From positions 62,001 to 126,000 of the forward strand of contig NZ_SLWN01000019.1 in the NCBI RefSeq assembly GCF_004342025.1: a DNA stretch of 64,000 nt. Reading direction: 5' to 3'. A program made the position numbers and the translations under genes. Shown here piece by piece: positions 1-8,503 of the stretch. This DNA comes from Kribbella steppae (GTDB taxonomy: Bacteria > Actinomycetota > Actinomycetes > Propionibacteriales > Kribbellaceae). The notes below the pieces were generated by a model. It searched no databases. It worked only from the letters and a program-made list of their open reading frames with translations, and had not been told where the DNA came from. Numbering within the stretch: position 1 is the stretch's first letter; each line of letters starts with the position of its first letter.

Positions 1-1
1 C

Positions 2-1783
2 GACCACGTACTGCGTGCGCTCGAGCAGGCCACCGACGCACTCGGCCGTGCGCTGACCCTGGACGCGGCGACCACTCCGCCGTCCGCGCCGGTCCGCCGC
101 ATCCTGGAGGACGCCCGCGCGGTCAACCCGGACCTGATCGCCGACATCGAGACCCGCTCGCCGGCCGAACCACACCGCCAGCTCCTGCTCCTCGCAGCGC
201 GCCGGTTGGCCGCGACGCGCTCCCGCGACGCCGACTTCGGCTACCCGAGGGCCTCTGACTTCCAGCACGAGCTCAAGGTGCTGCAGGACTCGCTGGTGAC
301 CGCAGGAGCTCCGCGGCAGGCGTACGGCGAGCTGCAACAGCTCATCTGGCAGGTGAACTCGTTCGGCTTCCACCTGGCCGAGCTGGAGGTCCGTCAGCAC
401 TCGTCGGTCCACACCAAGGCGCTGGAAGAGGTGCTGAGCGGTGGTGAGCTCTCCGACCAGACCGAAGAGGTGCTCGCGACTCTCCGGGTGATCGGTCAGA
501 TCCAGCAGCGCTTCGGCCCCGAGGCATGCCGCCGGTACGTCGTTTCGTTCACCCGCAACGCCGGGGACCTCGCAGCGGTCTACGAGCTGGCGGACGCCGC
601 GATGGACGGTCGTCCGATCGAGCTGGACGTCGTACCGCTGTTCGAGACCGGCGAAGACCTGCAGAACTCGGTGGAGGTGCTGGACAACGCGATCCAGCTC
701 ACCCGGGTCCGGCACCGGCTCACCGCCAACGACAGGCGCTTCGAGGTCATGCTCGGGTACTCCGACTCCGCCAAGGACGTCGGACCCGTGTCGGCGACTC
801 TCGCCCTGTACGACGCGCAGGCGCGGATCACCTCCTGGGCGCAGCGCAACGCGATCCGGCTGACGCTGTTCCATGGCCGTGGTGGTGCTCTGGGTCGTGG
901 CGGTGGTCCTGCGAACCGCGCCGTACTGGCACAGGCTCCGGGTTCGGTGGCAGGGCGCTTCAAGCTCACTGAGCAGGGTGAGGCGATCCCTGCTCGCTAT
1001 GGCAATGCGGCGATCGCGCAGCGGCACATCGAGCAGGTGACTGCGGCGACGTTGCTGGCGTCCACTCCGGCTGTGGAGGAGCGGGCGGCTGCGGCGGCCG
1101 AGCGGTTCGCGGTGGTGGAGAAGACACTCGACGAGGCCGCGCGTACGACCTACCACCGGCTGGTGAAGGCGGACGGCTTCGCGGAGTGGTTCGGCCGGGT
1201 GACTCCGCTGGAGGAGCTCGGGCAGCTGCCGCTCGGTTCGCGTCCTGCTCGTCGTGGTGTGGCGGTGTCGTCGCTGGAGGACCTGCGGGCGATCCCGTGG
1301 GTGTTCGCGTGGTCGCAGGCTCGGGTGAACGCACCCGGCTGGTACGGCCTGGGCTCGGCGCTGTCCGCGGTCGGTGACGTTGCCGTACTGCGTGATGCGA
1401 ACCAGAACTGGCCGCTGTTCCAGGTGATGCTGGAGAACGCGGAGATGTCGCTGGCGAAGACCGACCGGCGCATCCTCAGCCGCTACCTGGAGCTGGGCGA
1501 CCGGCCGGACCTGACCCAGCTGATGCTGGACGAGCACGCGCTGACGACCGCGTGGGTGCTCAAGGTGCTCGACCAGGACCGGCTGCTGGCCGGACGGCGG
1601 GTGCTGGGCCGTGCGGTCGAGCTGCGCAACCCGTACGTCGACGCACTCAGCTACCTGCAGTTGCGGGCGTTGCGGACCCTGCGGACGGATGACTCGGTGG
1701 ACGAGGAGCAGATCGTCCGGACCAGGCGGCTGCTGTTGCTGACCGTGTCGGGTGTTGCGGCCGGCCTGCAGAACACCGGCTGA
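2..1783 (+). CDS. ppc: Phosphoenolpyruvate carboxylase, C-terminal part (5' end outside window)
   Basis: Carboxylates phosphoenolpyruvate with bicarbonate to oxaloacetate, an anaplerotic cytosolic step feeding the TCA cycle. The frame is open from base 2, so only the last ~593 residues of a usual ~900-residue enzyme are present. Two family signatures are readable: GYSDSAKDVG (around base 755) and the glycine-rich FHGRGGALGRGGGP loop (around base 869), both in the active site. The protein ends with the typical QNTG C-terminus that contributes to the catalytic centre. The stop codon overlaps the birA start by one base, so the two are probably co-transcribed. No defect is visible in the part seen. 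Confidence 0.96.
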   Translation, partial: DHVLRALEQATDALGRALTLDAATTPPSAPVRRILEDARAVNPDLIADIETRSPAEPHRQLLLLAARRLAATRSRDADFGYPRASDFQHELKVLQDSLVTAGAPRQAYGELQQLIWQVNSFGFHLAELEVRQHSSVHTKALEEVLSGGELSDQTEEVLATLRVIGQIQQRFGPEACRRYVVSFTRNAGDLAAVYELADAAMDGRPIELDVVPLFETGEDLQNSVEVLDNAIQLTRVRHRLTANDRRFEVMLGYSDSAKDVGPVSATLALYDAQARITSWAQRNAIRLTLFHGRGGALGRGGGPANRAVLAQAPGSVAGRFKLTEQGEAIPARYGNAAIAQRHIEQVTAATLLASTPAVEERAAAAAERFAVVEKTLDEAARTTYHRLVKADGFAEWFGRVTPLEELGQLPLGSRPARRGVAVSSLEDLRAIPWVFAWSQARVNAPGWYGLGSALSAVGDVAVLRDANQNWPLFQVMLENAEMSLAKTDRRILSRYLELGDRPDLTQLMLDEHALTTAWVLKVLDQDRLLAGRRVLGRAVELRNPYVDALSYLQLRALRTLRTDDSVDEEQIVRTRRLLLLTVSGVAAGLQNTG

Positions 1784-2589
1784 TGTTCAACGACCTGGAG
1801 CGGCCCCCACTCGACGCACGCTTCCTGCAGGGACGACTGGTTCGACCTGGCTCGCTGTGGACGCAGATCGACGTACTGGCCGAGACCGAGTCGACCAACG
1901 CGGTCGTAGCAGCTGCAGCGAGTTCCGGCGCCGCTGAAGGACTGATCGTCACTGCAGAGCACCAGTCGTCGGGTCGTGGGCGGCTGGGGCGCACGTGGAC
2001 CACTCCGGCCCGGTCTGCCTTGCTGATGTCCGTACTGCTGCGTCCGACAGCTGTGCCGGCAGCCCGGTGGCCTTGGCTGGGTCTACTGGTGCCATTGGCC
2101 GTTGCGGCCGCCGTACGACGGGTGGGGGAGATCCCGGCCCAGGTGAAGTGGCCGAACGACGTACTGGTCGAGGGCCGCAAGCTGGCCGGCATCCTGCTCG
2201 AGCGGGTGGACGGACCGGCTGCTGTGGTGGGGATCGGGCTCAACGTGACGCTGCGGGAGTCGGAGAAGCCGCACCCGGCTGCGACGTCGCTGGCGCTCGA
2301 GGAGGCGGCGACGACCGACCGGGCCACGGTGCTGGCCGCCGTACTGCGCGAGCTTGCCACTCGCTACCAGGCGTGGGTCGATGCCGATGGAGATCCGTCG
2401 ACGATCCTGCCGGAGTACCGGGAGCACTCCGCGACACTCGGCCGCCTGGTCCGGGTGGAGCTACCCAACGGCACCTTCCTCGAGGGCAGGGCGCGCGATC
2501 TGGACGATGACGGGCGGTTGATCGTGGACACCCCCGACGGCCCTCGACCGTTGGCCGCCGGGGATGTCACGCATCTGCGCACCAGCTAA
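1783..2589 (+). CDS. birA: Biotin--[acetyl-CoA-carboxylase] ligase
   Basis: Activates biotin to biotinyl-AMP and attaches it to the lysine of biotin carboxyl carrier domains. The 268-residue protein has the biotin-binding SGRGRLGRTW motif (residues 63-72) and KWPNDV (122-127), and a small C-terminal domain. There is no N-terminal winged helix, so it is the single-function ligase rather than the repressor type of E. coli. The ATG overlaps the ppc stop by one base, and its own stop overlaps the end of a convergent small gene. Start choice is fixed by that overlap. Confidence 0.93.
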   Translation: MFNDLERPPLDARFLQGRLVRPGSLWTQIDVLAETESTNAVVAAAASSGAAEGLIVTAEHQSSGRGRLGRTWTTPARSALLMSVLLRPTAVPAARWPWLGLLVPLAVAAAVRRVGEIPAQVKWPNDVLVEGRKLAGILLERVDGPAAVVGIGLNVTLRESEKPHPAATSLALEEAATTDRATVLAAVLRELATRYQAWVDADGDPSTILPEYREHSATLGRLVRVELPNGTFLEGRARDLDDDGRLIVDTPDGPRPLAAGDVTHLRTS

Positions 2590-2693
2590 CTGGTGAAGAT
2601 CTTCGCGGCCGTGATGAGCGTCTGGATGATGCCGTAGCCGAGCAGTACGGCGACCAGCAGCCAGGAGATCACCAGGCGTGGGGTCTGGTTCAT
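2586..2693 (-). CDS. 35-residue single-pass membrane protein paired with MFS transporter
   Basis: A tiny ORF of 35 codons: a short polar start (MNQTPRLV), one hydrophobic helix (about residues 8-31) and a KIFTS tail. Its ATG overlaps the stop of the upstream MFS gene in an ATGA arrangement, which implies translational coupling. Small one-helix proteins of this kind occur directly downstream of OFA-family carriers in actinobacteria and are sometimes labelled MFS transporter small subunit. I infer that it associates with, or stabilises, the transporter. The last bases overlap the convergent birA stop. Confidence 0.7.
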   Translation of the reverse strand: MNQTPRLVISWLLVAVLLGYGIIQTLITAAKIFTS

Positions 2694-4084
2694 TTCGCCG
2701 CCTCCATCGTCGACTCGGACCGCTCGTGGAAGCGGGCGGCGACCGGACGGATCAGCAGGTTGGCGACGAAACCGACGGCCAGGACGCCGACCATCGTGAA
2801 CAGGGCCGGCCGGTACGCCTCCGCCGTCAGCGTGCCCGGTTTCCCTTCCCGGTCGAGGAATCCGTTGATGATGAGCGGCCCGGCGATCCCGGCCGCCGAC
2901 CACGCGGTCAGCAGCCGCCCGTGGATCGCGCCCACCTGGTAGGTCCCGAAGAGATCCCGCAGGTACGCCGGTACGGTCGCGAACCCGCCGCCGTAGAAGG
3001 ACAGGATCACCGCGGCCAGCAGGACGAAGATCACCGTGCTGTTGTGGCCGACGGTGGCGAGCAGGAAGTAGGCGATGATGCCGACGCCGAGGTACATCGC
3101 GTAGATGGGTTTGCGGCCGATCACGTCCGAGGTACTGGACCACCCGAACCGGCCGGCCATGTTGAAGATCGACAGCAGGCCGACGAACCCGGCCGCCGCG
3201 GCGACCGCGACCGTCGACTTGCCGTCATCGCCGCGGAAGAAGTCCTGGATCATCGGGCTGGCCTGCTCGAGGATGCCGATGCCCGCGGTGACGTTGCAGA
3301 ACAGGACCACCCACAGGCACCAGAACTGCGGGGTCTTGATCGCGTTCGCGGCCGAGACGGTGTTCGTGGTGACGAGTGCCTTCTGCTTGACCGTCGCCGG
3401 GTCGAAGCCGGCCGGCCGCCAGCTGTCGGCGGGCACCCGGATGTTGAACACCCCGAACATCATGATCACGAAGTAGCCGAGGCCGAGAGTGAGGAACAAC
3501 GCCACCAGCGCCCCGCCGCCGGCCACCGACGCGCTGTTGCCGGGGTCGTAGTTGTCGTCGTACAGGCTGAGCAGTTGACGTGACAGCGGACTGGCGACGA
3601 GTGCGCCGCCGCCGAAGCCCATGATCGCCAGGCCGGTGGCGAGACCGGGCCGGTCCGGGAACCACTTGATCAGCGTGGAGACCGGGGAGATGTAGCCGAT
3701 GCCGAGGCCGATCCCGCCGATGAAGCCGTAGCCCAGGTAGACGATCCACAGCTGGCCGGTGCCGATGCCGAGGGCGCCGACGAGGAACCCGGTCGCCCAG
3801 AAACAGGCCGACACGAACATCGCCTTGCGCGGCCCGTTGCGTTCCACCCAGGTGCCGCCGATCGCGGCGGACAGGCCCAGCATCACGATCGCGATGCTGA
3901 AGATCACCCCGATCGCGGTCTGACTGGTGTCGAAATGCTTCACCAGCGAGGTCTTGTAGACGCTCGTCGCGTACGCCTGGCCGATGCACAGGTGGACGGC
4001 GAGCGCGGCCGGCGGGATCAGCCAACGGCTGTACCCCGGCGGCGCGACGGTGTGCTCCCGATCGAGTACCGACAAGATGGCCAT
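2690..4084 (-). CDS. OFA-family (oxalate/formate antiporter-like) MFS transporter
   Basis: A 464-residue carrier with about 12 predicted membrane segments. It starts with a short cytosolic segment followed by a helix around ALAVHLCIGQAYATSVY, typical of the OFA family that exchanges small carboxylates. The frame is open much further upstream, but the ATG at 4084 is preceded at good distance by a GAAGGAG Shine-Dalgarno, and the N-terminus matches the family there. Transcribed with the small membrane gene downstream and away from the PH-domain gene. The substrate cannot be told from sequence; a monocarboxylate is likely. Confidence 0.85.
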   Translation of the reverse strand: MAILSVLDREHTVAPPGYSRWLIPPAALAVHLCIGQAYATSVYKTSLVKHFDTSQTAIGVIFSIAIVMLGLSAAIGGTWVERNGPRKAMFVSACFWATGFLVGALGIGTGQLWIVYLGYGFIGGIGLGIGYISPVSTLIKWFPDRPGLATGLAIMGFGGGALVASPLSRQLLSLYDDNYDPGNSASVAGGGALVALFLTLGLGYFVIMMFGVFNIRVPADSWRPAGFDPATVKQKALVTTNTVSAANAIKTPQFWCLWVVLFCNVTAGIGILEQASPMIQDFFRGDDGKSTVAVAAAAGFVGLLSIFNMAGRFGWSSTSDVIGRKPIYAMYLGVGIIAYFLLATVGHNSTVIFVLLAAVILSFYGGGFATVPAYLRDLFGTYQVGAIHGRLLTAWSAAGIAGPLIINGFLDREGKPGTLTAEAYRPALFTMVGVLAVGFVANLLIRPVAARFHERSESTMEAAK

Positions 4085-4123
4085 CACGGCTCCTTCTCTT
4101 GCCCCCCAGCTGTTACCCCTCGC

Positions 4124-4144
4124 GCATACTGGCGCACTGTATGC
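4124..4144. promoter_or_regulatory. Inverted repeat upstream of MFS gene
   Basis: GCATAC and GTATGC flank a 9-nt spacer, 40 nt upstream of the MFS start codon in an unusually AT-rich patch. Position suggests an operator or promoter element for the transporter. No regulator gene is adjacent. Confidence 0.3.
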
Positions 4145-4204
4145 ATTTTGTGAAGAGTTAAACCACTCTGCGGAAGACATCGTGTCCGCGCGGGCAATCG
4201 GCGT

Positions 4205-4218
4205 ACGACGTACGTCGT
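4205..4218. promoter_or_regulatory. Perfect 14-bp palindrome in divergent intergenic region
   Basis: ACGACGTACGTCGT reads identically on both strands. It lies between the divergent MFS and PH-domain genes, 59 nt before the latter, and could be a dimeric repressor site for either. Confidence 0.35.
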
Positions 4219-4276
4219 TCCGGAGCCGCCGTGTCGGGACGGGACAAGGGAACCCGGGAACTGTGACACTGGTGGC

Positions 4277-4876
4277 ATGGCGATCTCGGCGAAGTTGTTG
4301 GGTGAGGACGAGTACGTCGTCGTCAGCACCCGGACGCACTGGAAGGCGCTGATCTTCCCGGTGTTCGTGCTGCTCGTGGTGGCGGGGGCAGGTGGTTTCC
4401 TGGCCGCGATCGTGCCGACCGGCAGCATGCAGACCCCGGCCCGGATCGCGATCCTGGCCGTCGGTGTGGTGGTGCTGGTGACGTTCGCGGCCAAGCCGTT
4501 CCTGAACTGGTTCTTCTCCACCTACACGCTGACCAACCGGCGCCTGATCACCCGGCACGGCATCCTCACCCGGACCGGCCGGGACATCCCGCTGATGCGG
4601 ATCAACGACGTCTCCTACGAGCACGGCCTGATGGACCGGATCCTCCGCTGCGGCACCCTGCACATCGAGTCCGCCGGCGAACGCGGCCAGGTCATCCTGC
4701 CCGACGTCCCGCACGTGGAACACGTCCACCTGCAGATGTCCGACCTGCTCTTCGGCGGCCCCGAAGGCAAACCCGGCGACGGCATCCTCGACGACGAGCA
4801 ACCCCCGACCCACATGCGCCGCCGCGCCGAGCCGGAACCGGACACCGAGACGCTCTTCAGCTCCGACGACAAATAA
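4277..4876 (+). CDS. PH domain-containing membrane protein (bPH2/YdbS-like)
   Basis: A 199-residue protein with two hydrophobic helices (about 24-46 and 54-74) followed by a bacterial PH domain of the DUF304 type (about 80-155), recognisable by TNRRLITRHGILTR and the RINDVSYEHGLMDRILRCGTL stretch (given here in part). Such proteins sit in the inner membrane with the PH domain in the cytosol; their biochemical role is not established. The tail is acidic and Pro-rich. It stands alone, divergent from the MFS operon. Confidence 0.85.
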   Translation: MAISAKLLGEDEYVVVSTRTHWKALIFPVFVLLVVAGAGGFLAAIVPTGSMQTPARIAILAVGVVVLVTFAAKPFLNWFFSTYTLTNRRLITRHGILTRTGRDIPLMRINDVSYEHGLMDRILRCGTLHIESAGERGQVILPDVPHVEHVHLQMSDLLFGGPEGKPGDGILDDEQPPTHMRRRAEPEPDTETLFSSDDK

Positions 4877-4955
4877 CCAACTCAGGTCATCTCGCAGAGT
4901 TGCTCGCCGTCGCGTTCAGCAGCATCTACTGCTGAGCACTGGACGGAGAAATGCT

Positions 4956-5378
4956 GTGGAGCAATGGGATTCGAACGCACCTGGGGTGTTGCGGCTGCCG
5001 TCTGGCCGGCTGGTTCGCGGCCGTGGTCTGCGCAACGGACTCCCGCCTGGCCAGACCCCTACCTTCGGCGTCTACCTGCTGGGCAAGAAACCGGAGCCGG
5101 TCAGCTGGGACGCCCGGTGGATCCACTGGCCGGACTTCCGTGTGCCCTCCGACCGGGAAGGCACACGGAAGATCTTGGCCGAGGCGCTGGACCGACTGGA
5201 CCGCGACCGGGTCGAGTTCGCGTGCGGGGGTGGCAAGGGACGGACCGGTACCGCCCTGGCTTGTCTGGCGATCCTGGACGGCGTACCGGCGGACGAAGCG
5301 GTGGCGTTCGTCCGCGCGAACTACGACCGGCATGCCGTGGAAACCCCTTGGCAGAAGCGCTATGTCCGCAACTACTGA
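4956..5378 (+). CDS. Tyrosine/dual-specificity-type protein phosphatase
   Basis: A 140-residue cysteine-dependent phosphatase. It carries the P-loop CGGGKGR (C90 to R96, the C-X5-R signature) followed by TGTA, and a WPD general-acid loop at residues 58-60 (in IHWPDF). The GTG start at 4956 follows a GGACGGAGAA ribosome site, and the N-terminal LPSGRLVRGRGLR motif supports it. Substrate is unknown; the small size and lack of membrane segments suggest a cytosolic enzyme. Confidence 0.8.
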   Translation: MEQWDSNAPGVLRLPSGRLVRGRGLRNGLPPGQTPTFGVYLLGKKPEPVSWDARWIHWPDFRVPSDREGTRKILAEALDRLDRDRVEFACGGGKGRTGTALACLAILDGVPADEAVAFVRANYDRHAVETPWQKRYVRNY

Positions 5379-5414
5379 CCCAGCCGCGCACACCATTCCG
5401 CCCGTCGGAAGCAG

Positions 5415-5465
5415 GCGCGGCCATGGCTCATCCACCACCGGAGCACGCGCGGCCATGGCTCATCC
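5415..5465. repeat. 19-bp direct repeat, two copies
   Basis: The same 19 bp (beginning GCGCGGCCATGG) occur at 5415-5433 and 5447-5465, 32 bp apart. The pair lies at the 3' end of the DUF899 gene and may be a slippage duplication. No function is evident. Confidence 0.6.
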
Positions 5466-6209
5466 GCAGCAGTGTCCGCGCGGTGCGTCGGCGGATTCGT
5501 CGAGCGGTGCGGCGCCCGGCCTGGTCCACTGCGGGACGGGGCGTCCGTCCTTCTTCCACCAGGTGTACGTCCGATCCTGCGGCCAGCCCTCCGGCGAGTC
5601 TTCCCAGGCTTCCTGACGGCCGTAGACCGTGAGATCGAGCAGGTGGGCCTGCACCATGGTCGCTTCGACGCCGCGCCCGATCGTCTCATTGGTGAGGAAC
5701 ACACGGTCGCCGTCGCGCAGGTAGCAGGCGATGTTGCCCGGTTCGTCGATGAGCCCGGCACCGACGCCGTCATCCTCGACCCCGACCATCGAGTACCACG
5801 GCAGCGTGTAGCCCATGAATGCGCGGAACGGCGCGATCTCCTCCCACGGTCCCTCGCAGAAGACCGCGAAGGACACCCCGCGATGGTTCAGGTAGCTGGC
5901 GTCGTGCACGTCGAAGATGCTCGCCGTGCACCCCTCGCACTGGCCTTCGATCCCCGCACCGAGGTGCCACATGTGCTTGTAGGCAATGAGTTGGCCGCGG
6001 CCGTCGAAGACGTCCAGGAAGGGCACCGGCCCGTTCGGGCCGACCAGTGTGGCCGAGGCGTCGACCTCGGTCATCGGCAGCCGGCGCCGGGCCGCCGCGA
6101 TCGCGTCTCCCTCGCGGGTGTGGGCCTTCTCCCGGCCGAGGAGGGCCCGGCGTTCACGGTTCCAGGTCTCTCGGTCGACGATCGGCGGCGATGCGGTCGC
6201 TCCAGTCAT
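5460..6209 (-). CDS. DUF899 family (thioredoxin-like) protein
   Basis: A 249-residue member of the DUF899 family, thioredoxin-fold proteins of unknown biochemistry. A CEGC pair lies near residue 92 in the position of a redox motif, and the WHLGAG, FAVFCEGPW and FMGYTLPWYS segments are typical of the family. The last residues (GHCCG) include two further cysteines. It is divergent from an ECF-type sigma factor with a SnoaL-like tail, with a 153-bp shared upstream region, so the sigma factor might control it; that link is inference. Confidence 0.8.
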   Translation of the reverse strand: MTGATASPPIVDRETWNRERRALLGREKAHTREGDAIAAARRRLPMTEVDASATLVGPNGPVPFLDVFDGRGQLIAYKHMWHLGAGIEGQCEGCTASIFDVHDASYLNHRGVSFAVFCEGPWEEIAPFRAFMGYTLPWYSMVGVEDDGVGAGLIDEPGNIACYLRDGDRVFLTNETIGRGVEATMVQAHLLDLTVYGRQEAWEDSPEGWPQDRTYTWWKKDGRPVPQWTRPGAAPLDESADAPRGHCCG

Positions 6210-6362
6210 GGGGTTCTCCTTGTCGGTCTGAGCCCATGCAGGCTCGTGGTGTCAGAAATACCGACGAGCGACCCGGCGCATCGTCATCGCACCTTCTTGG
6301 CGACGGCGCCCAGAACGGCCAAGATACGGTGACGACCAGGTGATCCGGGAGGACCTGAGCGC

Positions 6363-7301
6363 ATGACGAGCACCGCGGACGAGGCGTGGTTCCAGGACGC
6401 GTTCGAGGAGCACCGGCGCCCGTTGCATGCGCACTGCTACCGGCTCGCCGGGAACGTCGCCGACGCGGACGACCTGGTCCAGGAGACCTTCCTGCGCGGC
6501 TGGCGCTCCCGTACGCAGTACGAAGGCAGGGCATCGATCCGGACCTGGCTCTACCGGATCGCCACCAACGTCTACCTCGATCACCGCAAGGCGGCGGCGC
6601 GACGGACCGTACCGGTCGGCGACCCGATGGAGTGGTGCACCGAGATCGGCCCCTATCCCGACTCGCTGCTGGGTGAGGACCCGCCGTCGGATCTGGTCGC
6701 ACGGGAGACCGTCGAACTCGCGCTGATCGCCGCGCTGATGTACCTGCCGCCACGGCAACGGGCGGCGTTCGTCCTGCGTGACGTCTCTGGCTGGACACCG
6801 GCCGAGATCGCCGACGGTCTCGGCCTAGCGGTGCCTGCGGTGAACAGTCTGATCCAGCGTGCCCGGAAGACCCTCCGTCACTATGCGCCAGGTGATTCCC
6901 GAGCCTGGCGCAGACCTGCGCTGACCAGCGAGGACGAGGAGATCCTGCGTCGCTATGCCGCAGCTACCGACCCCACGAGCTTCCTGGAGTTGCTGGCCGA
7001 GGACGTGCGCATCACCATGCCGCCGGACCCACCGGTCGTCGGGCGCGAGGCAGCGGCCGAGTTCCTGGGGAGGCCCCTGGACTGGCGCACATTCCCGTCC
7101 GCTGCCAACGGCCGGCCTGCCCTGATCTGCTATCTCCGTCGCCCTGGCAGCGATCAGTACGACGCAATGGTCGTCGACGTCCTCACGATCGAGAACGGCC
7201 GGATCGTGGAGAGCAACGCGTTCGTCGGAGCCCACCACGTCGCCGCCTTCGGCATGCCCGCAACCATCACGCAGCACGAAGCCTTCAGCGGCCCTCAGTA
7301 G
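6363..7301 (+). CDS. ECF RNA polymerase sigma factor with SnoaL-like C-terminal domain (SigX5/TIGR02960 type)
   Basis: A 312-residue sigma factor. Region 2 (about 15-85) contains CYRLAGNVADADDLVQETFL; region 4 (about 125-180) has the helix-turn-helix around WTPAEIADGLGLAVPAVNS. The remainder (about 195-305) is a SnoaL/NTF2-like domain, which in related ECF sigma factors modulates activity in place of an anti-sigma protein. No anti-sigma gene is adjacent, which agrees with this type. Divergent from the DUF899 gene. Confidence 0.85.
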   Translation: MTSTADEAWFQDAFEEHRRPLHAHCYRLAGNVADADDLVQETFLRGWRSRTQYEGRASIRTWLYRIATNVYLDHRKAAARRTVPVGDPMEWCTEIGPYPDSLLGEDPPSDLVARETVELALIAALMYLPPRQRAAFVLRDVSGWTPAEIADGLGLAVPAVNSLIQRARKTLRHYAPGDSRAWRRPALTSEDEEILRRYAAATDPTSFLELLAEDVRITMPPDPPVVGREAAAEFLGRPLDWRTFPSAANGRPALICYLRRPGSDQYDAMVVDVLTIENGRIVESNAFVGAHHVAAFGMPATITQHEAFSGPQ

Positions 7302-7818
7302 CCGCGAATGCTAAAGCGGTTGGTGAGTGCCTGCCGGAAGCGGGTGCAGGCTGGGAAGAACACCCGGAAGACCACGTTTCCGGCGGACAGCGGCTGGTGG
7401 AGCACGGTGAAACGACCGCTGTGGCGGACCAGCGCCTGGCTCACCGCCGCCACTGGGTGGCCCCGAGGAGTCGTTGCAGGATCACAGGCAACCTGCGGGG
7501 TGCACGTGCACCGGCGATCAGCCGTTGACGGGGACGACGGTCCCGACCGTGGCGCTCGTCGCTGCGGGCGCCGCCGCCACGATGCCCGGTCTCGCGATCA
7601 GAAAGGAGGTCGAGAGCTTGTCGAACGGACCGTTGCGGAGCCGGACACAATTGACGCTGTTCAGCGGCCGGAACCGCTTCGGCCGCATGTACTGCCAGCA
7701 TCGTCGACCCGATCATGGCCAACGCCCGGATGGCGGTGACCAGGAACTGGCCGGCGATGTCGGGCCGACACCGTTGAGCTCGCGCAAGTCGGATCAGTCC
7801 TAGCGCGAATGAGATCAC
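7295..7818 (-). pseudogene. Gene-poor stretch with degenerate minus-strand coding-like segments
   Basis: No intact gene is supported in this 0.5 kb. On the minus strand three pieces in different frames read like protein: one near 7818 beginning MISFALGLIRLARAQRC, one around 7510-7690 (MRPKRFRPLNSVNCVRL, ending VVPVNG), and one ending at 7295 (FTVLHQPLSAGNVVFRVF). Together they could be a single gene broken by at least two frameshifts, ending tail to tail with the sigma factor. The family is not recognised, and the call is tentative. Confidence 0.3.
7618..7803 (+). CDS. Possible 61-residue small ORF behind a strong ribosome site
   Basis: A TTG at 7618 is preceded seven bases upstream by AAAGGAGGT, a near-perfect anti-16S match. 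The 61-codon frame is basic, has no recognised domain, and runs opposite the degenerate segments above. The ribosome site is the only real evidence. Confidence 0.2.
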   Translation: MSNGPLRSRTQLTLFSGRNRFGRMYCQHRRPDHGQRPDGGDQELAGDVGPTPLSSRKSDQS

Positions 7819-8307
7819 TCAACAGGCAGCCACTGTGGTTCCGTCAGCCTGATCCCACGGGCTGGCGCCAGAGACTTGCATATATACGCCTGCCCGCGCG
7901 CATTGCGGCGCGTACAGCATATTTCCCCAAATCGGGGATCCGGTGCCGCTGAAAGTGAACTCGTTCCGCGTCCATCCCACCCCCGATGTACCGTACCAAC
8001 GTTCGATCCATATCGTGCGGAACCAATGCCCAGGGTTGTTCGGGTTGGTCAGTACCAATTGACCCCAGTTTGCCTGGCAGCTCGGGGACCAGCGCAGATT
8101 GATCGTGCCATAGCGGATGCCGTACGGATATTGTGAAGACATTACCGGAGCGGAAGCGACCGTGCGGGCATCGGCGGCGCAACCCGTGGCAATCGGATCC
8201 CTTCCATCGCACCCGTATGCGCAGGCCGCCGCCGCAGTCGAGGCGGGAGCAACCAAAAGGGTGCTAACAGTCATGGGAAGAGCTATGAGTGCAGAAAGAC
8301 GTCGCAT
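7819..8307 (-). CDS. Secreted DUF2690 protein
   Basis: A 162-residue exported protein. A signal peptide (MRRLSALIALPMTVSTLL, cleavage likely after about residue 27) precedes a DUF2690 domain, recognised by CDGRDPIATGCAADART and later conserved Trp/Asn positions. Cysteines at the start and the very end probably form disulfides outside the cell. The function of the family is unknown. Base composition is lower in GC than the window average, consistent with the neighbouring LuxR gene and the integrase relic being foreign DNA. Confidence 0.75.
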   Translation of the reverse strand: MRRLSALIALPMTVSTLLVAPASTAAAACAYGCDGRDPIATGCAADARTVASAPVMSSQYPYGIRYGTINLRWSPSCQANWGQLVLTNPNNPGHWFRTIWIERWYGTSGVGWTRNEFTFSGTGSPIWGNMLYAPQCARAGVYMQVSGASPWDQADGTTVAAC

Positions 8308-8419
8308 GGCATACTCCCCGGGGTCGGTCTTCTGAACGGTGCCTCACTGTTTAGACAGCGTGCGCCATGAGTCCACCCGGCCGCCAGTAGACAAAGTCGG
8401 AACTTGCGTCACGGTTGCC

Positions 8420-8436
8420 GTACGACAAAGTCGTAC
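8420..8436. promoter_or_regulatory. Inverted repeat upstream of DUF2690 gene
   Basis: GTACGAC, AAA, GTCGTAC: a perfect 7-bp inverted repeat 113 nt upstream of the secreted protein. It could be an operator, for instance for the adjacent LuxR-type regulator. Confidence 0.3.
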
Positions 8437-8503
8437 ACGCACGCTGGCATGTTCCCCTGTGGTCCATCGAATGGTGGACCGGAGGTTAGAGGGCCGGGGG
8501 TCA

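Noticed and set aside
4956..4985. T-loop-like sequence (minus strand GTTCGAATCCC) suggesting a tRNA end
   Set aside because: No matching D-arm, anticodon arm or acceptor partner is found upstream on that strand, and the bases encode the N-terminus of the phosphatase.
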